Positions 34,801 through 49,060 are shown, counted from the first letter of the stretch. The stretch: DNA of 64,000 bases from Lunularia cruciata (GCA_948567375.1 OX419758.1:43725473-43789472); one strand, 5' to 3'. Numbers and translations are program-made. Notes: generated from the sequence alone by a model not told the origin.

Positions 34801-37800
34801 AATTTTAACGTTTGAACCATTGGCAAAAGATGTTCTAGTAAGTTTCAAAGCGATGAAATTTCAACTATATGAAAAAACATCAAAATAGCGAATGAAAGTG
34901 AAAAGTGATTCAAGAATGAACAAACTTAATTGCAAGTATATAACTTTCACTTGTTGGGATTATAAATTATTTGTCTTATCTAATTTTTTTTATTCTTGAT
35001 GAATAAGCAAGAAGATTTTAGTGTAGAAACTTGATAAAGGTATGTATGGTTTCGAAGGTTAATGAAAGCTCAAAATTTAAGTGGGAACTTTAGAAGACTA
35101 TTGAATACAATGATAGATCATCTTTAAATTATGAATTCAAAGAATGAAACAAAAGAAGAAGACAAAATGAAAACCAAGAAATCTTTTATAAGCTTTATCC
35201 TTGTCTGAGCCTTGAGAAAAAATATATTCCATATGGTAGAAATCTCTTACTCATATTTTGCAAGTGATTTAAGATTACATTTTCTAATTAGGCATGGAGC
35301 TCTTCAACTTAAAATTGGATGTTGTAAAGCTATGAAACTTCTTTCTGAGCTTGATGATCATACATTTAATCCCTTGCTTTATTCTCTTCATGAGACACCT
35401 AAGATGTGGCAAGTAGTTGCATGTGCAATTGCTTTACAAAAACTTATAAAGGAGCAAACTCCTAAGTAGGTCTTTAAACTTATATATACTCAATAACAAG
35501 TCATTCTTTAAATCAAAACAACAAGAAATGATGGTGCAAATTTGGAGCACTACCTTGACCCAATCCATAGTAGATGTGTCAAATGCAATACGAAGCTTTT
35601 CTACCCATCCAACCTCTCACCTTCTTGAGAAACAAGAAGATTCTTTTCTTATACAAAACATACATAGTAGAAATTATATAGTAAGACCATCATTTTTCTA
35701 AGCCTTAGCATGTAGGGACAGATATACTAAGAGTTTAAATCCCGAGAATCCTTATTATTACCAACTTATTCATACAAGGTAGCATGGGCTTAAAATGCTC
35801 AAGTATTGGTGAATTTTATGGGAACACATAAAGAACCACAAATAAAGGAGGTAGTTCCACTAACTTCCATTAAACACCCAATTGAAGACAAAGTTTTAAG
35901 AGCAAAGATAAGCCAAAGATCCAAATATTTACTCCATAATGAGAAGCCTATCCTTTATGTATGAAGGTCAAAGGAGGCAAATGAATAAGAGAACAAGCAA
36001 CTTCTTGTTTACTATGCTTAGTCATTCATTTGATAAGGACAAAGAAAGGCAAAGAAAGGCACGGAGAAGATAACAAAGTCACCAAAATCACAGGCCATTT
36101 GAGTAAAATTGGAAAGGCAAAAGAAGTTAAGCCAACGTACAAGTTTAGAGAGGACAATGGATAATGATTTTGTAATGCATAAGGATAAATAGTGAAATAA
36201 TTGAATAAAGAGAGGACAAGAAGATTTGCCAAAAGTTGGACCTCCCAAAGAAATAACAAAATTCAAAGCAAAGCTTAAAAAGGTGTTATGCCTCCAACTT
36301 CTTCATTTCCAAAAACTTAAAGGTCCTAAAACAAGCGTTTAACTCTATATTTACCATCTTTAGCTTTAACAGATGTACCATCAGCAAAAGAGGAAGTACT
36401 CGATATTAACTAGGGGAATTGTCCTTTTTAAGAAATAAAACACTTGCAGTGGATTCCACTCTTTTTAAGTTGATATTGGAGAAAAATTCGCTAAGAGGAC
36501 AATCACCTTGTATTTATCCCTCGAATATTCATGGGATATAAACAAAAGAAGGATATATTTACATGAAAGACATAATTCCAAAATATAGACTATAACTTGT
36601 GCTACTTGTTGTGTACAGATATTTACTCTACATGGTAGCGCATTTGAGACTGAACTTAAGTATAAGGAAGCAAACATAGGATTGTATAAATATATCAACT
36701 CTACTTGGTAGAACATTTTGCAATTGGACTTAAACGTATAAGGAAGCTTATGGATATTGTCCGTAAATCCAAGTACCTCACTGCATTTTTAAAGACAGTT
36801 TTTGAACTTCTTCAATATTTTTATCGGATGTTTTTGGGTACACTTAACCTATATTGAATCAGCGTTTGATAAAGTTAGAAGTAAAAGAGAGATACCATTA
36901 CCTTGTGCTTCAGGACGTCGATCCTAAATACATGGTTAAAGATCTTGATTGAGCGAGTGAAGATTAAAAAATACTTCTTGATTTGGTCAATAAGATGAAC
37001 CAAATCAATAGCATACATAAAACACTATTTTGAAATGGGAGATACGAAGGTCTTTGAGCAAAAACATCTTGTTAGGTAAGTTTTTTAGACTTCTTTTGTA
37101 TGGAGATTACACTTCTTTTGATCTACCTTGAAAGACTTGCAATACAGATACTTGAGTAATTTAAACTTTAGAAGTATATATAATTAGGTGTAGATATGAA
37201 AGGAATCCTATTACCTTTGCTAGTTTTAGGTATAATGCATTTTTATATAGAGTTTATTTCCAATAGTCCAATTAATTATAAGTTCTTTTATATGGACATA
37301 TTTAGAGACAAGAATGGATTATTCTTGTATTTAAATATGTTATGAGTTCATGCATTGAAAATGTAATGCTATGATTTCAGGTAAATCATAGCTTTGTTTC
37401 ACTTTATGTCTTTCAAATAGTACTTAAAATCATGAAGCATATAAACTAGAACCTTAGCCTTGAATATGAAGATTGAATTTTAGACTACATATCATCTTTT
37501 GTAAAGCTCAAAAATCTTTTAGTCCTCATATTGATAATAATATTTATATTCATATTTGACTGGATTGAAGTAGATTTAGATCTCAATGTAGTGCACAACT
37601 AGCTTTATCAGAACAAGTGATAGGTGATAAATTTTAAGTTTGACCTACTTTGCTTTTTTTAATGTTTAAGTGATTCAACAAAGTCTTTTTACGGAGCAAA
37701 AGTACTATAATGATAAACTCTTCTAGAAAGAGTGGATCTAAAACACTAATAGATTATAGAATATGATATATTAGATATATATAATAGATAGTAGATGATA

Positions 37801-38600
37801 ATATTGAAAAAATGAGTAAGAATCATATCAACTATGTATACAAGGTGTATCTTGAGTTTATCCTATCCCATATTCTTCACAATTTCATGATAAATATCTA
37901 TGTGTTTATTTTGACAAGTAGAGTGTATCTTAATTTGGGTGAGTGAATGTACTTCTTGGGATGTACTACACAACTCTTCAACCATTTCATCAAATTCCAA
38001 TTTAATCTAAGTAAATTCTTATAATATTTGTCAAATTGACATATGAAACAAACAAAATTATTGAAATAATAAGAGCATACCTAAATTTCAATGCAATGAT
38101 TCTTCACATATCACAATGAAAATTGCTAATATAATTATAAAAATTCAAAATAATTTAACTTATTATAAGGAATAATTTAGAATACATTTGCGGTAATTGA
38201 AGCATTCAAAGTTAGTTAAAGATTGGATGTTTTAAGAGTCAATCATGTGTGCTAAATATTTTCTTGATTATTTATTGCGTTAAGTTGGGTAAACTTGGAC
38301 TTTGGTTGCATGTAGCACAAGGTTTGGTAAATGTTAGAAAAGTATTGTGAAAATGTTTTATGAATACAATAACTTTTTTAGTGTGTACCACAAACTTTGA
38401 GTAAGTCTTCTTGAATTTGCTTAGTTCTCGTTGGGCATATGTGGTATTTGTTAGGCTTCTACAAAAAACCTAAGTGTTTGCATAGAACCCTAATGTATAC
38501 TTGTCTCATCCAGACAAACCTTTGATAAACCTCTAAAAAACCTAAACCTAAAGATTGTCAAACTAAAATTACAACATATTCTTAAATTTGAAGCACTTTA
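31861..38600. other. AT-rich gene-poor region
   Basis: Composition drops abruptly to very AT-rich. I see no intact gene. A frame at 35212-35469 (85 aa) is open but matches nothing I recognise. The stretch is probably old, decayed transposon DNA, but no terminal repeats or protein motifs could be defined. Confidence 0.5.
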
Positions 38601-38605
38601 TTTAA

Positions 38606-39212
38606 TCTTCTAAGGATATGAGACCTTAAGAAAAACACACAAGAAGAAACAAAAAGCTTCACACTCAATATTATGATGCCCAAAGGAGCACCTTGATTTT
38701 ATTATATAGCAAAGAGTGCTCCCCAAAGGAAACTTCATCCTTGGATCATAGACATGGATAGGTGGCATGTCAACAAGCTCTACAATAGATAGTTGATATG
38801 TCATTTTTGATCCTATCTAGTTGGTCAAACAATCTTTGACCAAAGGGAATCTTTATGAAATCTTCTTGTAGGAATCTCACAATTACATAGGTGAGGTATC
38901 GTTGGAAAGCTCTCGATGAGACAAACAAGGAGGGAGGGAAGGCCAACCTTTTCTTCCTTGAGAGAGGGAGGGAGGGAGGGAGGGAAGAGGTAGGGAAGGG
39001 GAGGAAAGGGGCTGCACATTTGTGAGGCACAATTCATCTATTTAGGCATCCAAAATTGACTTAGAAGTTTTCAGGTTGTTTTTGGCTCCTAACCTATTAG
39101 TAGAAGTACTCTTTTGGTGACACTTCTACCTAGCACATCATATAGAATATCCTTCCAATGGTAGTAAGCTAGTTTTCACCTCTTGTTAATATATCTAGCT
39201 ATTGGTATTACA
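38606..39212 (-). mobile_element. Decayed LTR of the 47.7-kb gypsy family
   Basis: The reverse complement starts TGTAATACCAATAGCTAG and follows the order of the LTR at 47758. The shared blocks include a GTCACCAAAAG-like block, ACTTCTACTAATAG, CTCATCGAGAGC and GGTGGAGCTTG-like DNA. It is about 607 bp, shorter than the young LTRs because it has only one copy of the U3 unit. It contains a GGGA-rich purine tract near 38931-39008. Confidence 0.7.
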
Positions 39213-39569
39213 CTTTACCATATTCTCTATTATTTTTGCGTATTTTTAGATTTGAAAATGTTTATATTTACTTCACACAATTTTCCTATTTTCCTATTTG
39301 AATCTTATATAAAGTTTTTCCAAAACTTAAGAAAAATATAATAAAGGAGAGTGAGATGATTGGATTTACATTGTCTCCAATATTATTAAAAGAGCTATTT
39401 TTCTCTATAAGAAGTATAGTAAAGAATGTTCCATAAAGATACATTTAGTTAGAGATTGGTTCCTTAAGAATTATCTTAATATAAGATATCTAGCATAACA
39501 GTTTATTCAACTTTTCTCTATAAATTGAGTGATTTTTATAAGCATTTTTTATAAGGTGGATGAAGGTGA

Positions 39570-39591
39570 TATATATATATATATATATATA
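39570..39591. repeat. (AT)n microsatellite
   Basis: About eleven AT dinucleotides in uninterrupted series within AT-rich DNA between two LTR remnants. Confidence 0.9.
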
Positions 39592-39841
39592 AAGTGAAGT
39601 TTAAGATGGAAAAAGGTAATACTTGGATTTATAATTCTACAAGCTGGTAAGAAAGATCATGCTAGAGATATAGCATGTTTGTTAATGTATTACATGAGTT
39701 ATATTTCTTCAATTGTTATTGACATAACCAAATGTGAGATGGCTCACTAAGTTATATTTCTTCAATTGTAAGACTGTTCATTGAGATAGTTGATGGGATG
39801 TATCCCACTCAAGGTTTTTCTATTTTATAAAGATGTGTATT

Positions 39842-40484
39842 TATAATACTTTGAGGATAGAAGAATTCTCCAAGAGAGATACAAGAGAGAAAACACAAGC
39901 TTCACATTCAATACTCCAATGTCCCAAAAGAGCACATTCTCTTTACTACATAATAAAGAGGATTCCCTCAAAAGAAACTCCATCCTTTGATCAAGTATAT
40001 GGATTAGTGACATGTCAGCAAGCTACACCTCTAGATTAGTTGCTTGGATGGATGACATGTTGGTCCTTGTCTTGTCTAGTTGGTCAAATAGGGTTTATCG
40101 GAGAGAATTGTTAGGTAATCTTCTTATAGGAAGCTCAAAATTGCATGGGTGAAGTACCCTTGGAAAACTCTTAATGAGACAAAGAATCACATGGATGAGG
40201 TATCATTTGAAAGCTCTCAATGAGATGAATAGTGGGGGAAATTCAAGTCTTCTTTCCACACAAGGTAGGAATCTTCTCTTTTTGTTGGCTTACTTCATCC
40301 ATTTAGGCTTCCAAAATAGGCTCAAAATTTTAGGCTTTTTTTAACTTCTACCTTATTAGTAGAAGTACCCTTTTGGCAACACCTCTATTTGTTCTACCTA
40401 ACACATCATACATAACATCCTTCTAGATATGACCAAACCAATTTTCACCTTTAGATAATATATCTAGCTATTGATATATATACA
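39842..40484 (-). mobile_element. Second decayed LTR of the same family
   Basis: The reverse complement runs from TGTATATATATCAATAGCTAG to a TATTATA end, about 643 bp, co-linear with the LTR at 47758. It has the same orientation as the remnant at 38606-39212. The two may be solo LTRs or the ends of one element whose interior is lost. The intervening 630 bp hold no recognisable coding sequence. Confidence 0.65.
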
Positions 40485-41399
40485 ATATTGCAAAGGAGAA
40501 GTGAATGTGGTGCACACATTTTCATAAAATTCATCATTTTTGTCCAACCATTATTTTTTGTAAGGATATCATAGAATAAATTTTTATTTGGGAAAAGGAT
40601 ACTTCGTAGTAAAAATTAATTTGTGAGTTATGTTGAATAGGTAAAAGTCCAAATGGAAGGAAAACAAAGCCAAGGGCATTTGGAGGGAAGAATACTAAAG
40701 AAAATAAACCCCAAAGGGTTTAAAGAGGCAAAAAAACGCAAGCATGAGTACCAAAAGACCATACACAAATTTGAATGCATTGTTACCAAGATAAAGTTTT
40801 GTTGCAAAAGATTTTTTACATTCAATAAGACTATTTTTCATTTGGCAATTGATTTGCATGTATGTGAGAATGACCACTCAAGGAATGTTTTGCATGTGAT
40901 GAGAAAACCTTCTTTGTTATGTTTACATACATCACTATGCAACATACATCATTGTCAATATCATACACTATAGAAGCACAACTCATACAAATTCATGCAT
41001 AAATTTTAAAATATTGTAATCAAATAAATTTAAACTCAACTCAAATAAAAAATAAATCTTCAACTCCATGATCTGCCAACAACAAGCTATGATTACAATC
41101 AAGTCAAACTTGCTCTAGTCAAGAGATTGCAGGTGATGCTTGCCGGTCTGTATCCATCATAACTAAGAGCTCAAAGGCTCAACACAAGAGAAGTGAGCTC
41201 TTTAGAGCTACATTCTAAAGTTATTATCCCTACTTGACTTAGATCTCTAGCCTTAATGACACCATTGATAGTGCAAAAGGTGCAAGTGATGATGGCCCCA
41301 TGGTGTGATCAAAGCTCTAACAGAAATCTAGCCTATTGCTAAGTAGTCTTTGGGCAATTTCTTATATATTTTTGACCGCCAAGCACTCCAATGTCAAAG

Positions 41400-42000
41400 C
41401 AAACTAGCTTTTGTGCTACAAATGTGGTGACAAATTGCAAGCCAAGATGAAGAAGTGATAGACATTTAGGGTGAGTAAGAGAATTCTAAGGTTTGGATTG
41501 TGACCATGCATTTGTAGATGGTCAAGTATCATAAGGAGGTTGCTAACAAAGTGGAACATTTGGTTAAAGAGTTGAAGAGTGAGGAGGAGGAGGAAGAGAA
41601 TGAGGCAGATTGAGTTCAAATGCAAGAAGAACTGCAAGAGGAAATAAAGACAAAGACCCAAATCTTGGATCAAGAGAATAGGAGGTTGATCTAACAATTG
41701 GAAGAAGATATGGATCACTTTGTATGTATATTAAAGGAGAAACTGCAATTGAGAGTGCTGAAGGTAAAGATTCATGAGCTCAAGTTGCAAGATCATAAAT
41801 TAGAAGGGAAGACTTATAAGGAAGAGAAGATAGACTTGTTGGATATTTGGCCTAGAGAGCATTCAAACACAAAATTCAAAAGACCTATAATACTTACTTT
41901 ATGGAGATAGCCAAATATAAGGAGAAAATTGACCTCCTATTTAAGCATTCTAGAGGCAAAGGTAAATATTTTCAACATGAAATTTAGGCCAAAGTCATTT
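41400..42000 (+). pseudogene. Coiled-coil, gag-like remnant
   Basis: A CYKCGD-like half zinc knuckle near 41415 is followed by a Glu/Lys-rich heptad-like stretch (SEEEEEENEAD, QEELQEEIKTKTQIL, QLEEDMDHF). Several stops break the frame. This resembles the end of a retrotransposon gag, but the family is not clear. Confidence 0.35.
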
Positions 42001-42685
42001 CACTAAACAATTTCTATGTAGTTGTAGGAAACTTGGATTGTAAATTTATCCAAAGACCTTTGTAGTTGTAAATATATCAAGAGAAAGGCGTCATTAGTAA
42101 TTTAGAACTTTGTTATTATGTAAGTCTTTGTAATTATAAGTCCAAAGTGTTATAAATTCAATATGACTTTGGGGAAGACTTGTTACCTTCTTTGACATGT
42201 GTATGATGCCTCATTTACCTTTACTGTGATAAGTAAAAGATAGTATTAAAATTTTAGTGTTTAATGAAGGTAGTGACCAAGGATTTTTGGATAATCCACT
42301 TAGTCTCTAGATCCTTTAAGGTTTAAGTATGAATGTATTTAAAGCTTCTACACAGTGTCTTTTGTGTTCAGTTTCCATTGCCATCAAAGTTCAATAAATA
42401 GGATTCTTAGTTCTTTGCAAACCTTTTTTCTTCCATTTCAAGTGTTGGTTAATGCCTATGTTCAGGAGTGGCAAATAATTGCATATTATTATTACAAGAG
42501 TAAGAATGTAGAGATGGACATTTGTACTTGATCAAGTATATGATTTTTGAAAGATTGAACCAATGTATTGAGGAGTCAAGGTTGATGTGGATAACAAGGA
42601 GTAACACAAATCGAAAGGCAAAGGTAAAGGCCAAAGTAAAGATACATTTGGAGTTGTGCTTTCATTAGAGGATAGTACACATTTT

Positions 42686-42910
42686 AATAATCAAAGTCTT
42701 TGGAGTGAAAGAGCACTAAGAGTGAAGTGAGCTATCATCTTCATGAGAAAATTTGAACCTATTTTTAGTGAGTGTAGAGTTGTGCCTACATGGAAGGGTG
42801 GTATTCATCTTCATAGTCAAAGTCTTTGGAATGAAAAAGCACTTAGAGTGAATTGAGCCATCAACTTCATGAGTAAACTAGAATCTACTTGTAGTGAGTT
42901 TGATATTTTT
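42686..42910 (+). repeat. Two-copy 126-bp degenerate tandem repeat
   Basis: tcaaagtctttgga recurs at 42691 and 42817. Following blocks (gaaaRagcacttagagtgaa, ttcatgag) are in the same order. The surrounding 42-45.4 kb is AT-rich with no recognisable gene. Confidence 0.6.
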
Positions 42911-45900
42911 TTCCCTTTTTTATAGTGCACCACATAGGATGACACTATCCTCTTTGAGAAATAGTTCCTACCCAAGTAGTTTAATAGGAAATAATAATAA
43001 AACTACAACTTTGTGAAAGTTCCATTCACTTGTAGTCGTTTTTTACCCATATCCTAAAAGGAATGACCAATTCTTACATATTTACTAGCATTTGGCTAAG
43101 ATTGGATTGCCAAAGTGAGATATGAGAATTTAGTCCACAAGGACTAAGAAGATAAAGATGAGAATGATTGAACAAGTTCTATCTCAAATAATCTATGCCA
43201 AAACACTTTATTGATATCTATAAGAACTTTAAACATGATCCCTCGTGCAATGTTCTTAACAACTAAATTCTATTAATGATTTTTGGATAAAGAAAGCTAA
43301 AAAAGGTTATAACTTTGCAAAAAAGTCTTGCTTATGAGAACACAACTTGCATTGAGATAGAGTCTAGTGATTAAATTTTCTTCATTGCTATGATAAAACA
43401 CTAGAAAATGCAATCTTACTTTCTTTTATTGATAATATTTTCAAAAGGAAACATTATTTATCTTATTTTTATGTAAATAGTTAGAAGATATACGTAAGAA
43501 AATAATATAGTTATGGTTTAAAATCCTTTTTAAAATCTTTATATTTTAGCAACAAAGATGTTTAAGATATTCAGTTTATTCAACTATATCTGAAATTTGG
43601 ATGTACTATAATTACTTAAAGGATCATTTTATACTAGTAGTATTATTAGTTTCTACAAAAAATATGGTCCATTATTCTCTTAATTAACATCTATCTCTAA
43701 CAACCATGAAATTAGCATGCTCAATTCTCTTACATGTAAAACGTTTTAAATTGAGATAAACTAGTCTTACTCTATATCACAACCTAGCACATTATCTCAA
43801 AACATATCAATTTTTTTACAATACTAATTAATTCTTTATAACCAAGCTTGGTTTTATTTGGTGTGATTCTAATCATATTGATAGATATAGAAGTTCTATC
43901 TAGGAGTACAATACTTTAGTCAACACAAAGAAATACTCTTAACATTTTTTTGCCATAAACCTACTAGATAGGTTAAGTAATATGATATTTATATGTCAAT
44001 AATTGATTTATGTATATGATAGTGGGATTTTGAGGTATGCAATGGTACAAGGGAGCAATTTCTAATGCTAAAATCACAAGCATAGAACATGATAGAACAC
44101 TTTTAAACTAAGTTGAAGATGAAAGTAGTTTTTGCTTGTTTCCAGGATTTTTTTTAGCTCTATACTTCCTAAATAGCTAATTTTTTAGCTTTACAAATTA
44201 CCATACTTTAGATTCTATCCATTTCCAACATGTTAAAATAGTTTTGGAATATGCTATCTTGGTTTCTTGTTAAATATGGCACAAACTTATCATAGTCCTA
44301 ATGTGAATCTTACACCCAAAATTATGTGCTTTTGAAGAAACATAAATAAAGTATTAGAAACCAAAATCTCAATTGTTCATATGAAGAGATAAGGACAAGG
44401 TGGATAGAATATAATTAGAAGGTGTCATAGGTAATCGTGCTTATTGATTGAATTTTGTTTTGGTAGATAGCATATCAACCCTCGGGGTAGGCAAAACTAA
44501 AGAAAGAAAGTTTATATAGTTTTGGAGAGGCAATAATACAATTAAGGAAGAAGAACATGCAATTCTTATGGTTTAAGTATATATTGAATAGCACTATATA
44601 AGGTAGAATATTTGAGATTATAATACATTGATATAGTTTTGATTATAAAATGTACAAGGTGTAAATTGGTTTTTTTTCTATGTACTTGCTTTCACAACTA
44701 CTTGTTTCTAAAGATAAAAAGCAAAGGTCAAAATATGCTTGTAAGCATATACATTGACTTTGTTACATGTTTTTGGTATAGGGATAGACAATATAACATA
44801 TGTTTATCAACTTTCTATATCTAAGGCAAATTTTTAAAAGCTTTATGGTTATGTAATACACTTGTTGAAAAGAGAATGAATTTAATGCTAAATTAAAGTG
44901 CAAGTTGTTGTATAGAGGAGATAGGATTATAGTCAACAAGCTATTTTGTCTTATAATAATAGTTAATATCAAATAAAAAGGCAAACTTGGATGAATGAAG
45001 ACTGTTGGAGATGAAAAATTAAACACTCCTAAAATTTTCCATTACCTTTCCATAGCAAAGGTCAGAAGTAGCTATAATCTTGTTAGATATCTGGTTACAT
45101 ATAGTCTAGATTGTACACCCATATACACGTTCTTAACTGCAAATCAAGTAATCAAGCAATAAATGGTTAATCTTGTCAGCAATATCATGGGGATGTCAAT
45201 AATCTCATTGGGCTGATTGCCATGGTTATTAGGACCAACATACTTAATGTAGCAAGTCAATATTTACTAACATTTGTAAAAAACATACAAGTTACTACCA
45301 ATATATCAAAATTGCAATCCTTAAATAAATCAATAAATCTTTTAGTGGAATTACTAAGAGTACTCAAAATACACCTTTGTTTCCCTATCTTCTTGTAACC
45401 TTGCCATTCCCTTGATTTTGTATCAAGACATGAACATTTGTAATTCTAGTTTTTGATCTCATACATGAACTCTTACTCGCCTCACATGGCTCTAATGGGC
45501 TTCACATGGATCTCTCAGGCTCCAACAGTCCACTAAAAGACAAAGTCTGGCAGCCATAATTCTGATGGAGTTTTGATGAAGCTCATATACCTGTCAGTCA
45601 GCCTGACGTGCAAACCCTCCACCGGACTCTATATGTTAGGCACCTCTCGTTCCATCTGAGTCCCTTTGAATGGGAAATTTTCTAGGTTGATGGGTTAGGT
45701 GATACAACATGCAATAGAATTATCAAAACTCCCATTCTATGACATTTTTTAGTTTTCTTTAAGCAAGCCTTTCAATTTTCATAAGTGAGAACAAGCCTTT
45801 TGACTCTCCAAGCAAATATATGTGCAATCTTATTTTTGACATTTGAGATTGAACACATAGGTATTGTGCCTTAAGTTTTCCACTTTTGGACCTTAAGTAC

Positions 45901-46295
45901 TATTTTATAGTTTTAACTAAGAGTTATTTAGTGTTTTTCATGGGTGACTTAGAAATGAAGACAATAAACTAACATCATAGAGGCATTTTAGGACTGAAAT
46001 TTCTTTGTCAAACTAAACTTCTTGGTGTATGTTTTTGAACTTTGTGCAAAAGAATGGAATGAGAGCTTGCACAAAATGAGAATGCCTTGAGAGCACTTCC
46101 ACATATGGAACCAAAATGCTTTGGTGAGAGATATGTAGGTTCCATCCAAGAAGAAGTTTGGTGCAAAAAAAAAATCAACGGATGTTCTTGTGATAAGTAT
46201 GATTCTAAATATTTCATTATGTAGATTGAGATACTACTCCAAAATAATATTATGTAGATTTTTTTCTCTTGTTGTAAATTGTGTTAACATGTGTG

Positions 46296-47040
46296 TCCAT
46301 TCCAAAGAAGGCTAAAGTGGAGTGGATTTCTAGTCATGTGATGCTTGTTTAGGATATGTATGAAGACATTTATTTTCATCATTGTAACCAGGGCAATGTA
46401 AGTTTGGATTAATGGAGGTTCTTTGCTAATAGGTTCTATGAAACTATTGGTATAACACCACCTTATAAGCCATAGATTCTTAAGAAAATTCTTGATACAA
46501 AGTTGAGAAGGAAAAACAAACAACAGACACAAAACCAAGTTCATGGGAGTTTTATGAACAGAAGCACAAAATTAGAAGTGGTTCACCAAAAGAACAAAGG
46601 CATTCCAAGAGCATGTGATGGTGGTATTAACACTTTTATAACTAGTGAGAGAGGGTTTGTAGAATTGATTGATGAAACTATTGATTGGAGTGAGGAAGCA
46701 TCTCATGTGAATCAAACTAAACAATCATATAAGGATAGTTTGATATTTGATGATGAGAAAGAAACAACACAAGTCTCTACACCTTCCACATAAAAGTGGT
46801 AATTAGAGCACAATTAGTCATGGGACAAAAGCTTGTGCTCAACCTGATGTTGTCAAACAACATAACAAAAAGCAAAGAGTATTGAAGGAAGGTAAAGATG
46901 GAATGCAGAAGTGTATGCTTGAATTCACTCAAGTAGTTAAGGAAGCAAATGAGAAGAGGTCCTTGCAGGAAGTTCATAAATTTAAGTTGATAATGGTTCA
47001 TGAACAACACAAGATGGTTTTAATGAGCCAAATGCTTTAA
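46296..47040 (+). pseudogene. Harbinger ORF1 (Myb/SANT-like DNA-binding protein) remnant
   Basis: A broken frame shows FANRFYETIGITPPYKP then ILKKILDTKLRRKNK, the shape of the trihelix/Myb-like domain encoded by the second gene of PIF/Harbinger transposons. It continues into an acidic linker and a C-terminal helix (EANEKRSLQEVHKFKLIM). Several in-frame stops occur (46345, 46408 and 46471 regions). In intact elements this protein helps the transposase bind the transposon ends. Confidence 0.6.
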
Positions 47041-47139
47041 CTGAAATGAATGGAGCTTAAAATCTTGAAAATCAACCAATGTGGATTGCACTCTTGAGTA
47101 AGTAAATACCTTCACTCTAAAACTACATTTGCTATATCT

Positions 47140-47757
47140 AGATGCACATGAGTAATTTTGAATTGCTTGTACAAAGCTTCTCTCACTAATTCATTTGCCT
47201 ATAGTTGTACTCCATTCATCTACTACAAATCTTGTGAGTGGAAACATATGTGCTCCATCTATATGCTCATCCATTGCATTGATGTTAGTAGGTAATGGTT
47301 CTCCTTCTTGAATTACAAAGTTATGTAGGACTGCACATGCAAGTGTCACTCTTGGAACAACTTCCATTCGCATTGGACAGGCCTTCAATATGCTTTACCT
47401 ACCTTCAATTAACCAAATGAATTCTCCACACATACTAGTGCTTTTGATGTGTGGTTGTTAAAAACATTCTACATAGGTTCTCCTTGATGTGAATGTTGAT
47501 GTCAATGTTTCAACAACCATTGCCATAATAGATAAGCTATATCTCCAAGGATCAATGATGGAATCACTTATGTAGTATGGTTTTCTTGTGGTAAGATGAG
47601 TGTCAATAGATAAGCTATATCTCCAAGGATCAATGATGGAATCACTTATGTAGTATGGTTTTCTTGTGCAAAGATGAGTGTTGGCTGAGTGAGAGCTATC
47701 CTTGATTCCATTGCTTGATATAAGTTGGTTTGTTGTGTATAGCATCATGAGCAGATT
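47140..47757 (-). pseudogene. Harbinger transposase, 3' part
   Basis: On the - strand the block LACAVLHNFVIQEGEP (near 47,330-47,290) is the hallmark C-terminal segment of DDE_Tnp_4 (HARBI1/ALP1-like) transposases. It is preceded by FIWLIEGR-like DNA and by SDSIIDPWRYSLSI. The latter is present twice because 78 bp (47,531-47,608) are duplicated in frame at 47,609-47,686. Stops show that it is inactive. It joins the 5' part at 55,383 across the retrotransposon. Confidence 0.7.
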
Positions 47758-48493
47758 TGTAATACCAAGAGCTAGCCATATGATCTAGATGTGAAATTTA
47801 GTTTGGTAACATCTAGAATGATGTTATACATGATGGTCAAAATAGATAAAATAGAAGTATCACCAAAAGAGTACTTATACTAATAATGCAGAAACCAAAA
47901 TAGACTTGAAAACCTTGGAACCAATAGCTAGACATATAATTTAAAAGTGAGAATTGGTTTGGTAACATCTGGAAAGATGTTACACATGATGGAATAAATA
48001 GATCAAAAATAGGTATCACCAAAAGAGGACTTCTAATAATAGAATAGGAACCAAAATATGCCTAAAATCTTTGAAGGCAATTTTGAAGGCCTAAACGGAT
48101 GAATTAGGCCTTGAAAATGTGCACGTTTTGCTCCAAGAGACAAATGGTAAGCCTCCCCTCCCCTTGGTTTGTCTTGTGGAGAGCTTTCCAATGGTACCTT
48201 ACCCATGTGATTTTGAGATTCCTACAAGAAGATTCAATAAAAGATTCTCTCCGGTCAAAGCTTGTTTGACCAACCAGATAGGACCTAAATTGACATGTCA
48301 CCTATCAAAGTAAGTAATCCAAAGGTGGAGCTTGCTGAAATGTCACTTATCTGTGTGCCTAATCCTATGGTGGAGCTTCTTTGGAGGAGATCCTATTTGT
48401 CTATATAATAAAGAGAAGGTGCTCCTTTGAAGCATCAAATAATTGAGTGTGAAATTTGTGTTTTCTCTCTTCTCTTGTCTTCGGAGTATTACA
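47758..48493 (+). repeat. 5' LTR
   Basis: Starts TGTAATACC and ends GTATTACA directly before the primer-binding site. It contains an internal tandem duplication with period 156 bp: agctag begins units at 47770 and 47926. A TATA-like ctatataataaag lies near 48,400. Closely similar to 54651-55382. Confidence 0.92.
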
Positions 48494-48494
48494 A

Positions 48495-48506
48495 TGGTAT
48501 CAAAGC
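48495..48506 (+). other. Primer-binding site (initiator Met tRNA type)
   Basis: tggtatcaaagc, one base after the LTR end. This matches the plant initiator-methionine tRNA 3' complement (TGGTATCAGAGC) except for one position. Confidence 0.85.
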
Positions 48507-49060
48507 GAGTGTTTTAGTCCAAGAGAGTGGATCACCCCTCTTGGAAGAGCACAAACTATTAAAATTGAGTAATTTGAGGTGGAGAACATAGAGTAATTGC
48601 TAGACTTAAGGACTTTAGAGAGCGGATGTGATGGACGTACCAAGAGGACAATTTCCCATCAAGGTTATATACATTTAGCGTGAGCAAATGAAGGTATTGC
48701 TAGTTTATCACTTTGGTGCAAAATTCATGGACAAGATGATGAACTCACCAAACCTAGTGATTCTACCTATGGTAATATATGAAAGAGAGTGGGATTTGAC
48801 AATCTACATTCTATTATGATGATATGGATGTGAATGTCCCAAATCCTCTCCCTTTCAACACTTAAGTAGAACTCCATTATGTAGTGAGACCAAAAGTGAT
48901 GTTTAGAGATTTTGTGGTTAGGAATTTTGGTGAGGAGTATTATCAACGAGTGATAGTGTCTGAGGTCCCAATGGTAGTTCCAATAGTTTGTGTGCCTTCC
49001 AGAGTGATCATATTGACTCTGTATTGAAGTACACATAAGCAATTGAGTGTTGCAAGAACC

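Noticed and set aside
35212..35469. 85-aa frame in the AT-rich region
   Set aside because: No recognisable domain, no supporting splice or promoter context, and surrounded by decayed repeats.
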